Source of the DNA: Oleiphilus sp.
GTDB lineage: Bacteria > Pseudomonadota > Gammaproteobacteria > Pseudomonadales > Oleiphilaceae
Length of the DNA stretch: 64,000 bases
NCBI GenBank assembly: GCA_006212045.1
Contig: PZPK01000003.1
Span: forward strand, 124,001-188,000
Reading direction: 5' to 3'
The stretch's first letter is position 1, and every line of letters starts with the position of its first letter. The notes beneath the pieces were generated by a model. It saw only the letters and a program-made list of their open reading frames with translations. It ran no database searches and had not been told where the DNA came from. Both the position numbers and the translations under genes were made by a program. Of this stretch, positions 55,334-64,000 are shown piece after piece.

Positions 55334-56113
55334 ATGTTGTTCGTCATTTCTCCTGCAAAAAGTCTGGATTTTGAAAATGCAGCACTCACGGACAGCTTCA
55401 GTGAGCCGCAATTTCTTGAACAATCCGGCCAGCTGGTAAAACAGATGCGGCAACTGCAGGCTGAGGATATCAAAGCATTGATGGGTGTAAGCGATGCGAT
55501 TGCTGAGCTTAACGTCCAGCGATATCAGGATTTTACAACGCCGTTTAACCGCCAGAACGCCAAGCAGGCGGTTTACGCGTTCACCGGGGATGTTTACACC
55601 GGGTTGTCGATCACAACTGCCGGCCAGTCACAGGTGGATTACCTTCAAGCGCACGCGCGCATTTTGTCTGGGCTTTACGGGTTATTGAAGCCGCTTGATC
55701 TGATGCAGCCCTATCGCCTGGAAATGGGTATCAAATTGAAGAATGCCCGCGGAGATAATCTTTACCAGTTTTGGGGGAGCAGGATTACAGAGGCATTAAA
55801 TGCCGAACTGGTGGGACAGTCCGAAGCGGTATTGGTGAATCTGGCGTCCAATGAATATTTCAAATCGGTACAGAAAAAGCATCTGCAAGCGAGAGTCGTA
55901 ACGCCCGTTTTCAAAGATCTGAAAGGTGACAAATACAAGATCGTCAGTTTTTACGCGAAAAAGGCTCGAGGCATGATGTTGCGCTACGCTGCCGATAATA
56001 ATGTTCAGGACGTAAATGACCTGAAAGGCTTCAATGTCGCGGGCTATCGTTACAACGAGAAGCTGTCCGAAGGCGATAACTGGTGTTTTACACGAGATAA
56101 GGTGCCAGAGTAG
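55334..56113 (+). CDS. yaaA: Peroxide stress protein YaaA (UPF0246)
   Basis: Cytoplasmic protein of 259 residues; E. coli YaaA lowers free iron and protects against peroxide, and relatives bind DNA. The family start MLFVISPAKSLDFE and the blocks GDVYTGLSI, RILSGLYGLLKPLDLMQPYRLEMG (shortened to ILSGLYGLLKPLDLM) and VVTPVFKDLKGDKYK are all present. AGAGAGAT precedes the ATG. Function from characterised relatives only. Confidence 0.94.
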   Translation: MLFVISPAKSLDFENAALTDSFSEPQFLEQSGQLVKQMRQLQAEDIKALMGVSDAIAELNVQRYQDFTTPFNRQNAKQAVYAFTGDVYTGLSITTAGQSQVDYLQAHARILSGLYGLLKPLDLMQPYRLEMGIKLKNARGDNLYQFWGSRITEALNAELVGQSEAVLVNLASNEYFKSVQKKHLQARVVTPVFKDLKGDKYKIVSFYAKKARGMMLRYAADNNVQDVNDLKGFNVAGYRYNEKLSEGDNWCFTRDKVPE

Positions 56114-56169
56114 GGCGCAATGATTCCGAGAGAGTCTGTTCTGAAAAAGCAAGCGCAGCGGGTGGCGTC

Positions 56170-56952
56170 GTGCGATTGAAAGCGCCAGGTAAAATTCCAA
56201 GGCTTACACTGCATGGGGCGCGCCTGGGGCTGAATTTGGTGGCTGGCGGTCTGTTTATTGAGGCCTGTCACCGCTTTCCTTCCTTGTCCGGTATCGAATC
56301 ACGCCATTTGAACGATTATGCGACCTTTAACTACTGGGTCAAAGATCTGGTTACCTCGATGAACACGCGTTTATCGATCAAGGGTGCGCCGATTATGGAG
56401 CATGGCCTGTTTGTTTCCAATCATATTTCATGGCTGGATACGATTATCCTGAACCATGCCAAGCCCCTGAGCTTCATAGCCAGGCATGATCTGGTGGAGT
56501 GGCCTTTCATCGGGACGTTCACTCAGCGCATGGCTTCTGTTTATATTAACCGAAGCAATAAGTTTCACGCCTACCGCTCCCTTCCGCGCATTGAAGAGCG
56601 ATTGAATGAAGGGCGCTCGGTGTCTGTTTTCCCGGAGTCGACAACATCCGACGGCCGCAGTGTATTGCCGTTTTATCCGATGTTCTATGAAGCGGCTGTA
56701 CGTTGCGGATTGCCGGTTCAGCCCGTCGCAATCCGTTATTTCGACGCATCAGGTAAGCCAAGCATCGACCCGGCTTTTATCGGTGAAGACAGCTTTGTTG
56801 AGACATTGGAGAGAATCTTCCTGATGGACAAGGTGTATGCCGAGCTTACTTTTTTAGAGCCTTTGGACTCTCGCATCCATGACCGGAAGGCTTTGTGCAG
56901 GTTATCGCGTGAGCGGATTGTCGAATGTGTGGAAGGCTTCATGCGGGAATGA
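56170..56952 (+). CDS. 1-acyl-sn-glycerol-3-phosphate acyltransferase (PlsC family)
   Basis: Lysophospholipid acyltransferase of 260 residues. Motif I is FVSNHISWLDTI (H-x4-D), motif II AVYINRSN-like (ASVYINRSNKFHAYRSL), motif III VFPESTTSDG and motif IV PVQPVAIRY. Start is GTG at 56170; alternatives are few. It ends 40 bases before a shared terminator with gltA. Distinct from the other acyltransferase at 28068. Confidence 0.88.
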   Translation: MRLKAPGKIPRLTLHGARLGLNLVAGGLFIEACHRFPSLSGIESRHLNDYATFNYWVKDLVTSMNTRLSIKGAPIMEHGLFVSNHISWLDTIILNHAKPLSFIARHDLVEWPFIGTFTQRMASVYINRSNKFHAYRSLPRIEERLNEGRSVSVFPESTTSDGRSVLPFYPMFYEAAVRCGLPVQPVAIRYFDASGKPSIDPAFIGEDSFVETLERIFLMDKVYAELTFLEPLDSRIHDRKALCRLSRERIVECVEGFMRE

Positions 56953-56991
56953 AGCTTCCTGATCAGAAAATCAGATAACGCAAGGCAATAA

Positions 56992-57018
56992 AAAAAACCG
57001 GCGCCTGGCCGGTTTTTT
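56992..57018. terminator. Bidirectional terminator between plsC-like gene and gltA
   Basis: AAAAAACCGG-CGCCTGG-CCGGTTTTTT: a GC stem framed by A-run and T-run, so it works on both strands for two convergent genes. Confidence 0.95.
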
Positions 57019-57034
57019 GTTTGAACCAAACGGC

Positions 57035-58309
57035 TTACTTAGCCGGATAGTCTCGCTTGTCGTAGCCAGTGTAGAGCTGGCGAGGGCGACCAATGCGGTA
57101 GCTTTCGCTGACCATTTCATTCCAGTGAGAAAACCATCCGATGGTGCGAGACATCGCGAAGATCACTGTAAACATGGACTCCGGAATACCAATCGCTTTC
57201 AGGATGATGCCAGAATAAAAATCAACGTTGGGGTACAGCTTTCGCTCAACGAAGTATTCGTCTTCCAATGCGATTTTTTCCAGTTTCTTGGCCATCTTCA
57301 GCAGAGGGTCATCTTCAAGTCCGAGCACGCCAAGTACCTCTTCACAGGTTTGACGCATCACTTTGGCGCGCGGGTCGAAATTCTTGTACACGCGGTGCCC
57401 AAAGCCCATCAATCGGAAAGGATCATTTTTATCCTTGGCCTTCGCGACATACTCTTCGATGCGGGAGGCATCTCCGATCTCGCTCAGCATGGACAGGACA
57501 GCCTCGTTGGCGCCACCGTGTGCTGGCCCCCAGAGAGCTGCGATGCCGGAAGCAATGCAGGCAAAAGGATTGGCGCCTGTTGAGCCGGCCAGGCGTACGG
57601 TCGAGGTAGAAGCATTCTGCTCATGATCTGCATGCAGCATGAAGATGCGATCCATGGCTTTGGCGATCACAGGGTCAAATTCGGCATCGCCCGCGGGCGT
57701 GCTGAACATCATGTGCAGGAAGTTTTCCGCATAGCCCAAATCGTTGCGCGGATACATAAATGGCTGGCCGATAGAATACTTGTAGCACATGGCTGCGATC
57801 GTAGGCATCTTGGCGATCAATCTGAAACCGGCAATTTCCCTGTGCTGCTTGTCCGAAATATCCATGGAGTCATGGTAGAAGGCAGACAGTGCACCTACTA
57901 CGCCGCACATAATGGCCATCGGGTGGGCGTCACGTCGGAATCCCCGGAAAAAATGGTTTACCTGATCATGCACCATGGTGTGGTTTCTGACCGTTGCGCG
58001 GAAAGATTTGCTTTCTTCTTCGGTTGGAAGTTCCCCATGCAGAAGCAGGTGACACAGTTCCAGATAGTCGGAATGTTCGGCAAGTTGTTCAATCGGGTAG
58101 CCGCGATGCAGCAGCACGCCCTTGGCACCATCGATATAGGTGATTTTTGATTCACAAGCTGCAGTTGATACAAAACCGGGGTCATAGGTAAACAGACCTT
58201 CTGATACCAGGCTTCTTACATCAATTACATCGGGCCCAACGGAACCAGAATAAACGGGAAATTCAATTGTTTTACCGTCAACCGATAACTGAGCTTTTTT
58301 ATCAGTCAT
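57035..58309 (-). CDS. gltA: Citrate synthase (type II)
   Basis: Entry enzyme of the TCA cycle, 424 residues, hexameric NADH-sensitive type. Hallmarks are [13 protein letters not shown], the catalytic His in [20 protein letters not shown] (shortened to [12 protein letters not shown]), [29 protein letters not shown] and the C-terminal [19 protein letters not shown] precedes the ATG. Divergent from the sdh operon. Confidence 0.98.
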   Translation of the reverse strand: MTDKKAQLSVDGKTIEFPVYSGSVGPDVIDVRSLVSEGLFTYDPGFVSTAACESKITYIDGAKGVLLHRGYPIEQLAEHSDYLELCHLLLHGELPTEEESKSFRATVRNHTMVHDQVNHFFRGFRRDAHPMAIMCGVVGALSAFYHDSMDISDKQHREIAGFRLIAKMPTIAAMCYKYSIGQPFMYPRNDLGYAENFLHMMFSTPAGDAEFDPVIAKAMDRIFMLHADHEQNASTSTVRLAGSTGANPFACIASGIAALWGPAHGGANEAVLSMLSEIGDASRIEEYVAKAKDKNDPFRLMGFGHRVYKNFDPRAKVMRQTCEEVLGVLGLEDDPLLKMAKKLEKIALEDEYFVERKLYPNVDFYSGIILKAIGIPESMFTVIFAMSRTIGWFSHWNEMVSESYRIGRPRQLYTGYDKRDYPAK

Positions 58310-58919
58310 GGTGCTCTCCTGTTACTTTGATTTATATTCGTCAGCATAATGGCACAGTGACGAAGGAAAAGTTCGCGCATTATGCCAAATAGCAAAATTA
58401 TAGTCATCTAAACCGGGGCGCGAGGATAAAATTAGATCCCCCCAGGCAACACAATGTGCATCGAACCGGGGCAGGATGAAACAAAATGCAGCGCGCGCGT
58501 TTTCAAATCACCATATTGGTGCAAAGATATGTCCAGAATAGATGTAAATCCGCTAAATCACAGTATTTTTTCGCGATTAGGCAGAAAAAACGCGCACCAC
58601 TATATGCGCTGAAATCTTTTTGTCAACGCCCGGGTTTTGAAAGGGTTGGTCGCAATTTGAGCGGTTTGTGTTTCCAGAATTTAGTCCCTATAATGCGGCG
58701 CGAAAATTATGCGCCCATTCACATTATTTTGCAGAATAAACTTGTAGGCGTGTTTGAGGTTCCAAAGGCATGTTTTGCTGAATTCGGAAACGATAACACC
58801 TCAGGTGCCTGACAATACTGATAAGTGCAAAAGTACCAACGTAACGAAAGCAATTACCAGGCTTGATTGAGCTGAAGGCCGGAACCCGAAGCCCCCTGTC
58901 AAAGAAAGAGGGGTAAGCT
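58310..58919. other. gltA-sdhC divergent intergenic region
   Basis: About 610 bases with no gene that I can support. A 108-codon plus-strand frame at 58486 is low in coding character. It must hold the gltA promoter (a TATAAT-like box lies near 58415 on the minus strand) and part of the sdh control region. A CCCCT/AGGGG hairpin lies at 58892-58922. Confidence 0.5.
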
Positions 58920-58941
58920 TTGAAATACCTGTCTATACTCT
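58920..58941 (+). promoter_or_regulatory. sdhC promoter element shared with sucA
   Basis: A 22-bp block running from TTGAAAT to TCT, with TATACT at 58934-58939 as -10. It is identical at 19 of 22 positions to the block upstream of sucA. The conserved sequence spans the -10 and what precedes it, not a -35 box. It is 55 bases before sdhC. Confidence 0.65.
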
Positions 58942-58995
58942 TGCCTTGTACATTACAGTCAGATGATTCATCTAATTTGAGAGAGAAACAGTGCT

Positions 58996-59370
58996 GTGAA
59001 TAATAAACGTCCCGTAAATCTTGATCTCACGAAGTTCAGCTTCCCCCTGCCGGCCTTGACCTCCATCGTGCATCGAATTACAGGTTTTGCCCTGTTTTTC
59101 GGTATGGTGTTTCTGCTTTATGCGCTGGATCTGTCACTCAGCGGGCCGGAAGGTTTTGCATCGATAAAAGAATGTATGGAGTCGGTTGTAGCCAAGTTGC
59201 TTGTATGGGGAATCGTTTCAGCGCTGCTCTATCATCTGGTTGCAGGTATTAAGCACCTGCTGATGGATATGGGTATCGGTGAAACCCTTGAGGGCGGTGT
59301 GCTTGGTGCCAAGCTGACAATCGTTTTTTCTGTAATATTAATCGTTCTGGCAGGAGTGTGGATATGGTAG
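58996..59370 (+). CDS. sdhC: Succinate dehydrogenase cytochrome b556 subunit
   Basis: Membrane anchor of complex II, 124 residues with three helices (about 28-50, 66-88, 102-124). SIVHRITGFALFFG contains the quinone/heme-site Ser, His and Arg; LLYHLVAGIKHLLMDMG has the heme-ligand His. Start is GTG at 58996 with GAGAG ten bases upstream. Overlaps sdhD. Confidence 0.96.
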   Translation: MNNKRPVNLDLTKFSFPLPALTSIVHRITGFALFFGMVFLLYALDLSLSGPEGFASIKECMESVVAKLLVWGIVSALLYHLVAGIKHLLMDMGIGETLEGGVLGAKLTIVFSVILIVLAGVWIW

Positions 59371-59711
59371 CTAGCGTCACAAGTTTGGGTCGAAACGGCC
59401 TCTATGATTGGTTAATCCAGCGCGTTAGTGCCGTTGTACTTGCGGCTTACTCCCTGTTTTTGCTGGGCTATCTTGTTTGCAGCCCGGAAACAACCTATGA
59501 GCAATGGAGCGCACTGTTCGAAAACACCCTGATGCGTATCTTTAGTCTGCTGGCCCTGATTTCTCTTGCGGCGCATGCCTGGGTTGGTTTGTGGACTATC
59601 TCAACCGATTACATCAAACCTACAGGGTTACGATTTTTGTTCCAGGCGGCTTGCGGCATTGTGATGTTTGCTTACGTTGCCTGGGGTATTCAGGTCATTT
59701 GGGGGCTGTAA
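59364..59711 (+). CDS. sdhD: Succinate dehydrogenase membrane anchor subunit
   Basis: Second membrane anchor, 115 residues with three helices. [20 protein letters not shown] carries the heme-ligand His and the quinone-site Asp-Tyr pair, and [17 protein letters not shown] the Arg-Ser pair (shortened: [16 protein letters not shown]). ATG 59364 lies inside the sdhC stop region with AGGAG eight bases upstream. Confidence 0.95.
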   Translation: MVASVTSLGRNGLYDWLIQRVSAVVLAAYSLFLLGYLVCSPETTYEQWSALFENTLMRIFSLLALISLAAHAWVGLWTISTDYIKPTGLRFLFQAACGIVMFAYVAWGIQVIWGL

Positions 59712-59715
59712 CAGA

Positions 59716-61488
59716 ATGTCTACACTAAGAACACTTAACTACGACGCGATTGTCATTGGTGGCGGAGGTGCGGGCATGCGGGCCGCATTGCAGCTCACTG
59801 AGTCCGGAGTAAAAACCGCCTGTATCACCAAGGTGTTTCCGACACGCTCTCACACTGTATCTGCACAGGGCGGTATTACCTGTGCAATCGCCAGTGCAGA
59901 TCCAAACGATGATTGGCGCTGGCACATGTACGATACCGTCAAAGGTTCGGACTATATCGGGGATCAGGACGCAATTGAATATATGTGCTCGGTTGGGCCT
60001 CAAGCTGTTTTTGAGCTGGATCATATGGGCCTGCCATTTTCCCGGACCGAAGAAGGCCGAATTTACCAGCGTCCTTTTGGGGGGCAGTCGAAAGGTCCCG
60101 ACAACCCGACGCAGGCTGCACGCACCTGTGCGGCAGCAGACAGAACCGGGCATGCACTTTTGCATGCGCTCTACCAGGGTAATCTGAAAGGTGGCACAAC
60201 TTTTCTCAATGAATGGTATGCCGTTGATCTGGTCAAAAACCAGAAGGGCGCTGTTGTAGGCGTGATTGCGATCTGCATCGAGACAGGCGAAACGGTATAC
60301 GTAAAAGCCAAGGCGACTGTCATGGCGACTGGCGGAGCCGGACGAATCTATCAGTCTACGACCAATGCGCTGATCAATACCGGTGATGGTATGGGCATGG
60401 CATTGCGGGCCGGATTCCCGGGTCAGGATATGGAGATGTGGCAGTTCCACCCAACAGGAATTTATGGCGCAGGCACACTGGTAACAGAAGGTTGTCGTGG
60501 TGAGGGTGGCTATCTGATTAATAGCGAGGGCGAGCGCTTTATGGAGCGTTATGCTCCGAATGCGAAAGACCTGGCTGGCCGTGATGTGGTTGCCCGCTCG
60601 ATGGTGCTCGAGATACTTGAAGGGCGAGGTTGTGGCCCTAATAAGGACCACGTACTCCTGAAGCTGGATCATCTTGGTGAAGAGACCCTCAATCTGCGCC
60701 TGCCGGGTATTTGTGAGCTGTCTAAAACCTTCGCGCACGTGGACCCTGTTAAAGCGCCGATTCCGGTCGTGCCGACCTGTCATTACATGATGGGCGGTAT
60801 TCCCACAACGATTGGTGGTGAAGCGATTACTCAGGATGCCAATGGGCAGGATCAGGTCGTCGATGGCCTCTACGCCTGCGGTGAAGCAGCCTGCGTCTCG
60901 GTTCATGGTGCCAATCGTCTGGGTGGTAATTCTTTGCTGGACCTGGTGGTGTTCGGTCGCGCAGCTGGACTGCAGATTGAGAAAGCCTTGCAGGAAGGCG
61001 TCAGTCATGATGACGCCAGTGAATCCGATATTGAGGTGGCGCTGAGCCGTCTGGACAGGCTGAACAGCAGTACTTCGGGTGAAAGTATGGCCGAAGTGAA
61101 AGCAGAGCTTCAGAAAACCATGCAGCTTTACTTCGGTGTGTTCCGTGAAGGCGAAAGCATGCAAAAAGGTCTTAAGTTGCTGGATGAGCTCGGTGAGCGT
61201 ATTAAAAATGTTCATCTGGAAGATAAAAGTCAGGCCTTCAATACAGCTCGTATTGAAGCACTTGAGCTGGATAACCTGTTCGAAGTGGCGTATGCGACTG
61301 CTGTTTCGGCAGAAGAGCGTAAAGAAAGTCGGGGTGCGCATGCTCGAAACGACTTTACCGAAAGGGATGATGATAACTGGCTGAAGCACTCCATGTACTT
61401 CCCGACCGAAAAACGAGTCGGCAAGCGCGATGTGAACTTTTCACCCAAAACCGTCGAAGCCTTCCCGCCAAAAGTTCGGTCTTACTAG
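59716..61488 (+). CDS. sdhA: Succinate dehydrogenase flavoprotein subunit
   Basis: Catalytic flavoprotein of complex II, 590 residues. Visible: FAD site [16 protein letters not shown], covalent FAD His in [31 protein letters not shown] (active site; shortened to [15 protein letters not shown]), RDVVARSM and [12 protein letters not shown] 59716 gives the conserved N-terminus [15 protein letters not shown]. Antisense long frames over this gene are shadows. Confidence 0.98.
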   Translation: MSTLRTLNYDAIVIGGGGAGMRAALQLTESGVKTACITKVFPTRSHTVSAQGGITCAIASADPNDDWRWHMYDTVKGSDYIGDQDAIEYMCSVGPQAVFELDHMGLPFSRTEEGRIYQRPFGGQSKGPDNPTQAARTCAAADRTGHALLHALYQGNLKGGTTFLNEWYAVDLVKNQKGAVVGVIAICIETGETVYVKAKATVMATGGAGRIYQSTTNALINTGDGMGMALRAGFPGQDMEMWQFHPTGIYGAGTLVTEGCRGEGGYLINSEGERFMERYAPNAKDLAGRDVVARSMVLEILEGRGCGPNKDHVLLKLDHLGEETLNLRLPGICELSKTFAHVDPVKAPIPVVPTCHYMMGGIPTTIGGEAITQDANGQDQVVDGLYACGEAACVSVHGANRLGGNSLLDLVVFGRAAGLQIEKALQEGVSHDDASESDIEVALSRLDRLNSSTSGESMAEVKAELQKTMQLYFGVFREGESMQKGLKLLDELGERIKNVHLEDKSQAFNTARIEALELDNLFEVAYATAVSAEERKESRGAHARNDFTERDDDNWLKHSMYFPTEKRVGKRDVNFSPKTVEAFPPKVRSY

Positions 61489-61501
61489 GAGAGATGCAAG
61501 T

Positions 61502-62206
61502 ATGTTAGTCAGTATCTATCGCTATAACCCTGAAAAGGACCAAACGCCTTATATGCAGGATATCAATATTGATATCCCTGAAGGCAAAGATCTGATGGTC
61601 CTGGATGTGCTGCATTTGTTGAAAGAGCAGGATCCATCCGTTACTTATCGTCGGTCCTGTCGTGAAGGTGTTTGTGGCTCCGACGGTCTGAATATGAATG
61701 GTAAAAACGGCCTGGCATGTATTACACCGCTATCCGAAGTTGTCAAACGTAACAAGTTGGTGATCCGTCCCTTGCCCGGTTTGCCCGTCATACGTGATCT
61801 GGTTGTAGACATGAGCATGTTTTACAAGCAGTATGAAAAGATCAAGCCATTCCTGATCAACGATACGCCACCGCCCGCAATCGAGCGTTTGCAGTCTCCC
61901 GAAGACCGGGAAAAGCTTGATGGCTTGTACGAATGTATTCTGTGTGCCTGTTGTTCTACAGCATGTCCGTCTTTCTGGTGGAATCCGGATAAATTCGTTG
62001 GCCCTTCAGGCTTGTTGCAGGCCTATCGTTTTCTCGCGGACTCAAGAGATACGGCTACCAATGAGCGTCTGGCAGAGCTGGATGATCCGTTCAGCGTGTT
62101 CCGTTGTCGTGGCATTATGAATTGTGTCAGTGTTTGTCCGAAAGGCTTGAATCCCACGAAGGCGATCGGCCATATTCGCAGCATGCTGATGCAGCGTTCA
62201 ACCTGA
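61502..62206 (+). CDS. sdhB: Succinate dehydrogenase iron-sulfur subunit
   Basis: Electron-transfer subunit of complex II with [2Fe-2S], [4Fe-4S] and [3Fe-4S] clusters; 234 residues. Cys motifs in order are CREGVCGSDGLNMNGKN then AC, CILCACCSTACPSFWW and CRGIMNCVSVCPKGLNP. GAGAGATGC precedes the ATG. Last sdh gene; an 8-pair inverted repeat without a T-run lies at 62223-62266. Confidence 0.98.
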   Translation: MLVSIYRYNPEKDQTPYMQDINIDIPEGKDLMVLDVLHLLKEQDPSVTYRRSCREGVCGSDGLNMNGKNGLACITPLSEVVKRNKLVIRPLPGLPVIRDLVVDMSMFYKQYEKIKPFLINDTPPPAIERLQSPEDREKLDGLYECILCACCSTACPSFWWNPDKFVGPSGLLQAYRFLADSRDTATNERLAELDDPFSVFRCRGIMNCVSVCPKGLNPTKAIGHIRSMLMQRST

Positions 62207-62327
62207 TTTGCATGGATAAAGATCGGCGCCGGGTCTGGCAAAAGCAGAATTATTGATTGGCGCCGAGAGCTGCATGGAAGCGGCCAGAAAGAAATAAAAC
62301 TATAAGGGCAGTAATTTGAAGGCTGAA

Positions 62328-62349
62328 TTGAAATTACTGTCTATAATCT
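62328..62349 (+). promoter_or_regulatory. sucA promoter element shared with sdhC
   Basis: A 22-bp block from TTGAAAT to TCT with a perfect TATAAT at 62342-62347, matching the sdhC element at 19 of 22 positions. There is no good -35. It is 273 bases before the sucA ATG, so sucA has a long leader. Confidence 0.68.
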
Positions 62350-62621
62350 ATTGATGAATCCTACTGTGCCGCCGAATACCAGCGGATAACAGTAGTTCGG
62401 GGGCTCTGAAGCTGGCTCAAAAAGCCGTGCCAGGAGTTTGCTGAGTTTAACCACTGGGGAAGCGGGTAACACCCGTACTATCTCAAGGCAGCAGTCATCA
62501 TGATTTTGGGGTGAACAATCCGTCGCTTGAAACTGTTCATAAGACGATAGCGGCAGCTTGGAAGCAGCTTTAAAGATAGAGCCTGGTATTCGCATTTACT
62601 GCTAATTAAGGCGAGCTATTA
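62350..62621 (+). ncRNA. Long sucA leader, candidate structured RNA
   Basis: About 270 bases between the promoter element and sucA with no supported gene. Short hairpins can be drawn, such as GGCT-CAAAA-AGCC near 62413 and CGGGT-AAC-ACCCG at 62463-62475. An 11-codon open frame (MNPTVPPNTSG, 62354-62389) begins where transcription would start. Leader RNA motifs upstream of sucA are known in other proteobacteria; membership here is not shown. Confidence 0.4.
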
Positions 62622-64000
62622 ATGCAAGAAAGCATCATGGAGAAGCTCTGGCAGACCTCGCATCTGTCAGGGGGCAATCTGGTATACGTTGAACAATTGT
62701 ACGACGCGTACCTTGCAGATCCCAACAGCGTATCAGAAGAATGGCGCAGCTATTTTGACCAGCTACCGGGGGTCAACGGCTACACATCCAAAGACATTCC
62801 CCATTCGACCATTCGCGAACAATTCCTGCACCTATCCAAAAACAAGTTTCTGTCGCAAGACCTGTCAACACCGGCCTCTGCCACCAGTGAGCATGATAAG
62901 AAACAGGTCAAGGTAACACAGCTGATAGCCGCCTATCGTATTCGTGGCCACCAGGTGGCCAGCCTGGATCCTCTGGGGCTGATGGAGCGCTCAGAGGTGC
63001 CGGATCTGGATCTGTCTTATCATGGACTGAGTGCAGCCGATCTCGATACCGAATTCCAGACCGGTAACCTGGCCTTTGGCGAAGAAAAGCTTTCCTTGAA
63101 AGCGATCATCGACGGGTTGAAGCAGACTTATTGTTCCTCGATCGGTGCTGAGTACATGCATATTGTTGATACCAGTGTCCGAAGCTGGTTTCAATCACGT
63201 CTCGAGTCGGTCAAAGGCAAGCCCCAATACGAAACTGACACCCGATTTCATTTGCTCGAGCGCTTGAGTGCGGCAGAAGGTCTGGAAAAGTATCTTGGCT
63301 CGCGTTACCCGGGTACCAAACGTTTCGGACTGGAAGGCGGTGAAAGCCTGATTCCGTTGGTGGATGAGCTGATTCAGCGTGCCGGTGGTTATGGCGCCAA
63401 AGAGATCGTTATTGGGATGGCCCACCGGGGTCGCCTGAATGTTCTGGTCAACACCCTGGGTAAAAACCCAAAGGACCTGTTTGATGAGTTCGACGGCAAG
63501 AAGCTCCATGATATGGGGTCTGGCGATGTGAAATACCACCAGGGGTTTTCATCCAATGTGATGACGCCGGGCGGGGAAGTGCATTTGGCACTGTCATTCA
63601 ACCCTTCGCACCTCGAAATTGTTTCTCCAGTGGTGGAAGGCTCAGTCAGAGCAAGGCAAACACGCCGTGATGATGTGGCCGGTGATGCCGTGCTCCCAAT
63701 CATCATGCATGGTGATGCGGCCTTTGCCGGGCAGGGCGTCGTTATGGAAACTTTCCAGATGTCGCAAACCCGCGGATTCAAAACCGGTGGCTCTGTTCAT
63801 ATCATCATCAATAATCAGGTCGGTTTTACGACCAATAAACGCGAAGACGCGCGTTCAACCGAGTACTGTACGGATGTGGCCAAGATGATCGAGGCACCTA
63901 TCCTGCATGTGAATGGTGATGATCCGGAAGCTGTGCTGTTTGCAACACAGGTCGCCGTGGATTACCGGAATCAGTTCAAGGGCGACGTGGTCATTGATCT
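62622..64000 (+). CDS. sucA: 2-oxoglutarate dehydrogenase E1 component, N-terminal part
   Basis: Thiamine-diphosphate-dependent E1 of the 2-oxoglutarate dehydrogenase complex. The window shows the first 459 residues of a protein usually near 940. The N-terminal GGNLVYVEQLYDAYLADP is the E2-binding region; RIRGHQVASLDPLG, GMAHRGRLNVLVN, FNPSHLEIVSPVVEGS, MHGDAAFAGQGVV and IIINNQVGFTT follow in order (TPP site). AAGG lies about ten bases before the ATG at 62622. Cut by the window end; intact as far as seen. Confidence 0.97.
   Translation, partial: MQESIMEKLWQTSHLSGGNLVYVEQLYDAYLADPNSVSEEWRSYFDQLPGVNGYTSKDIPHSTIREQFLHLSKNKFLSQDLSTPASATSEHDKKQVKVTQLIAAYRIRGHQVASLDPLGLMERSEVPDLDLSYHGLSAADLDTEFQTGNLAFGEEKLSLKAIIDGLKQTYCSSIGAEYMHIVDTSVRSWFQSRLESVKGKPQYETDTRFHLLERLSAAEGLEKYLGSRYPGTKRFGLEGGESLIPLVDELIQRAGGYGAKEIVIGMAHRGRLNVLVNTLGKNPKDLFDEFDGKKLHDMGSGDVKYHQGFSSNVMTPGGEVHLALSFNPSHLEIVSPVVEGSVRARQTRRDDVAGDAVLPIIMHGDAAFAGQGVVMETFQMSQTRGFKTGGSVHIIINNQVGFTTNKREDARSTEYCTDVAKMIEAPILHVNGDDPEAVLFATQVAVDYRNQFKGDVVID

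Noticed and set aside
58486-58812. A 108-codon plus-strand frame in the gltA-sdhC gap
   Set aside because: Biased composition, no ribosome site and no family resemblance; treated as non-coding.
59725-61389. A 554-codon open frame on the minus strand opposite sdhA
   Set aside because: It mirrors sdhA codon by codon, has no recognisable domain and no ribosome site; it is a by-product of sdhA codon use.

Overview
The window comes from the chromosome of a polarly flagellated gammaproteobacterium, probably a marine or environmental heterotroph. The evidence is an ordinary gammaproteobacterial gene set: sdhCDAB-sucA divergent from gltA, trpS-scpA-scpB, rdgC, htpX, ibpA, and a leucine/isovalerate (liu) operon with a MerR regulator. 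With it come a type II secretion cluster and a flagellin locus with pseudaminic-acid-type sugar genes. Base composition looks even. I see no insertion sequence, integrase, prophage, CRISPR array, rRNA or tRNA. The genus cannot be fixed from sequence reading alone.

Layout. (1) 1-4914, minus strand: liuR-liuA-liuB-liuC-liuE for leucine breakdown, with a 28-bp perfect palindrome in front of liuR. (2) 4972-8559, minus strand: a LapG-like periplasmic protease with gspC, then a chemoreceptor gene with a sigma-28-type promoter. (3) 8931-16881, plus strand: gspEFGHIJKLM of the type II secretion system, followed by a GNAT acetyltransferase and glutathione reductase. gspD and gspN are not in the window. 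(4) 19098-23352: trpS, scpA, scpB and a patatin-like lipoprotein. (5) 23405-30042: a double T-fold QueD-like protein, a large DUF1631-GGDEF-EAL protein, an acyltransferase and a TIGR04282-type transferase.

(6) 30202-39744, plus strand, is the most interesting part: a nucleotide-activated nonulosonic acid operon. Its order is methyltransferase, pseB, pseC, a divergent NeuB paralogue, hisH2, hisF2, pseA-type amidotransferase, pseF, pseG, pseI. It predicts an acetamidino-type pseudaminic acid. No pseH is seen. The NeuB paralogue lacks a metal-binding His, and HisF2 lacks one of its two catalytic Asp. (7) 39790-52243 is the flagellin locus that would receive the sugar: a TPR-methyltransferase, a 686-residue flagellin with a sigma-54-type promoter, the Maf glycosyltransferase, a 690-residue flagellin with a sigma-28-type promoter, flaG, fliD and fliS.

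(8) 52347-56952: htpX, ibpA behind a sigma-32 promoter and a ROSE-type RNA thermometer, rdgC, a glutaredoxin-like protein, yaaA and an acyltransferase. (9) 57035-64000: gltA (minus) divergent from sdhCDAB and sucA (plus, cut by the window end). The sdhC and sucA upstream regions share a 22-bp element (19 of 22 identical) that contains the -10 box.
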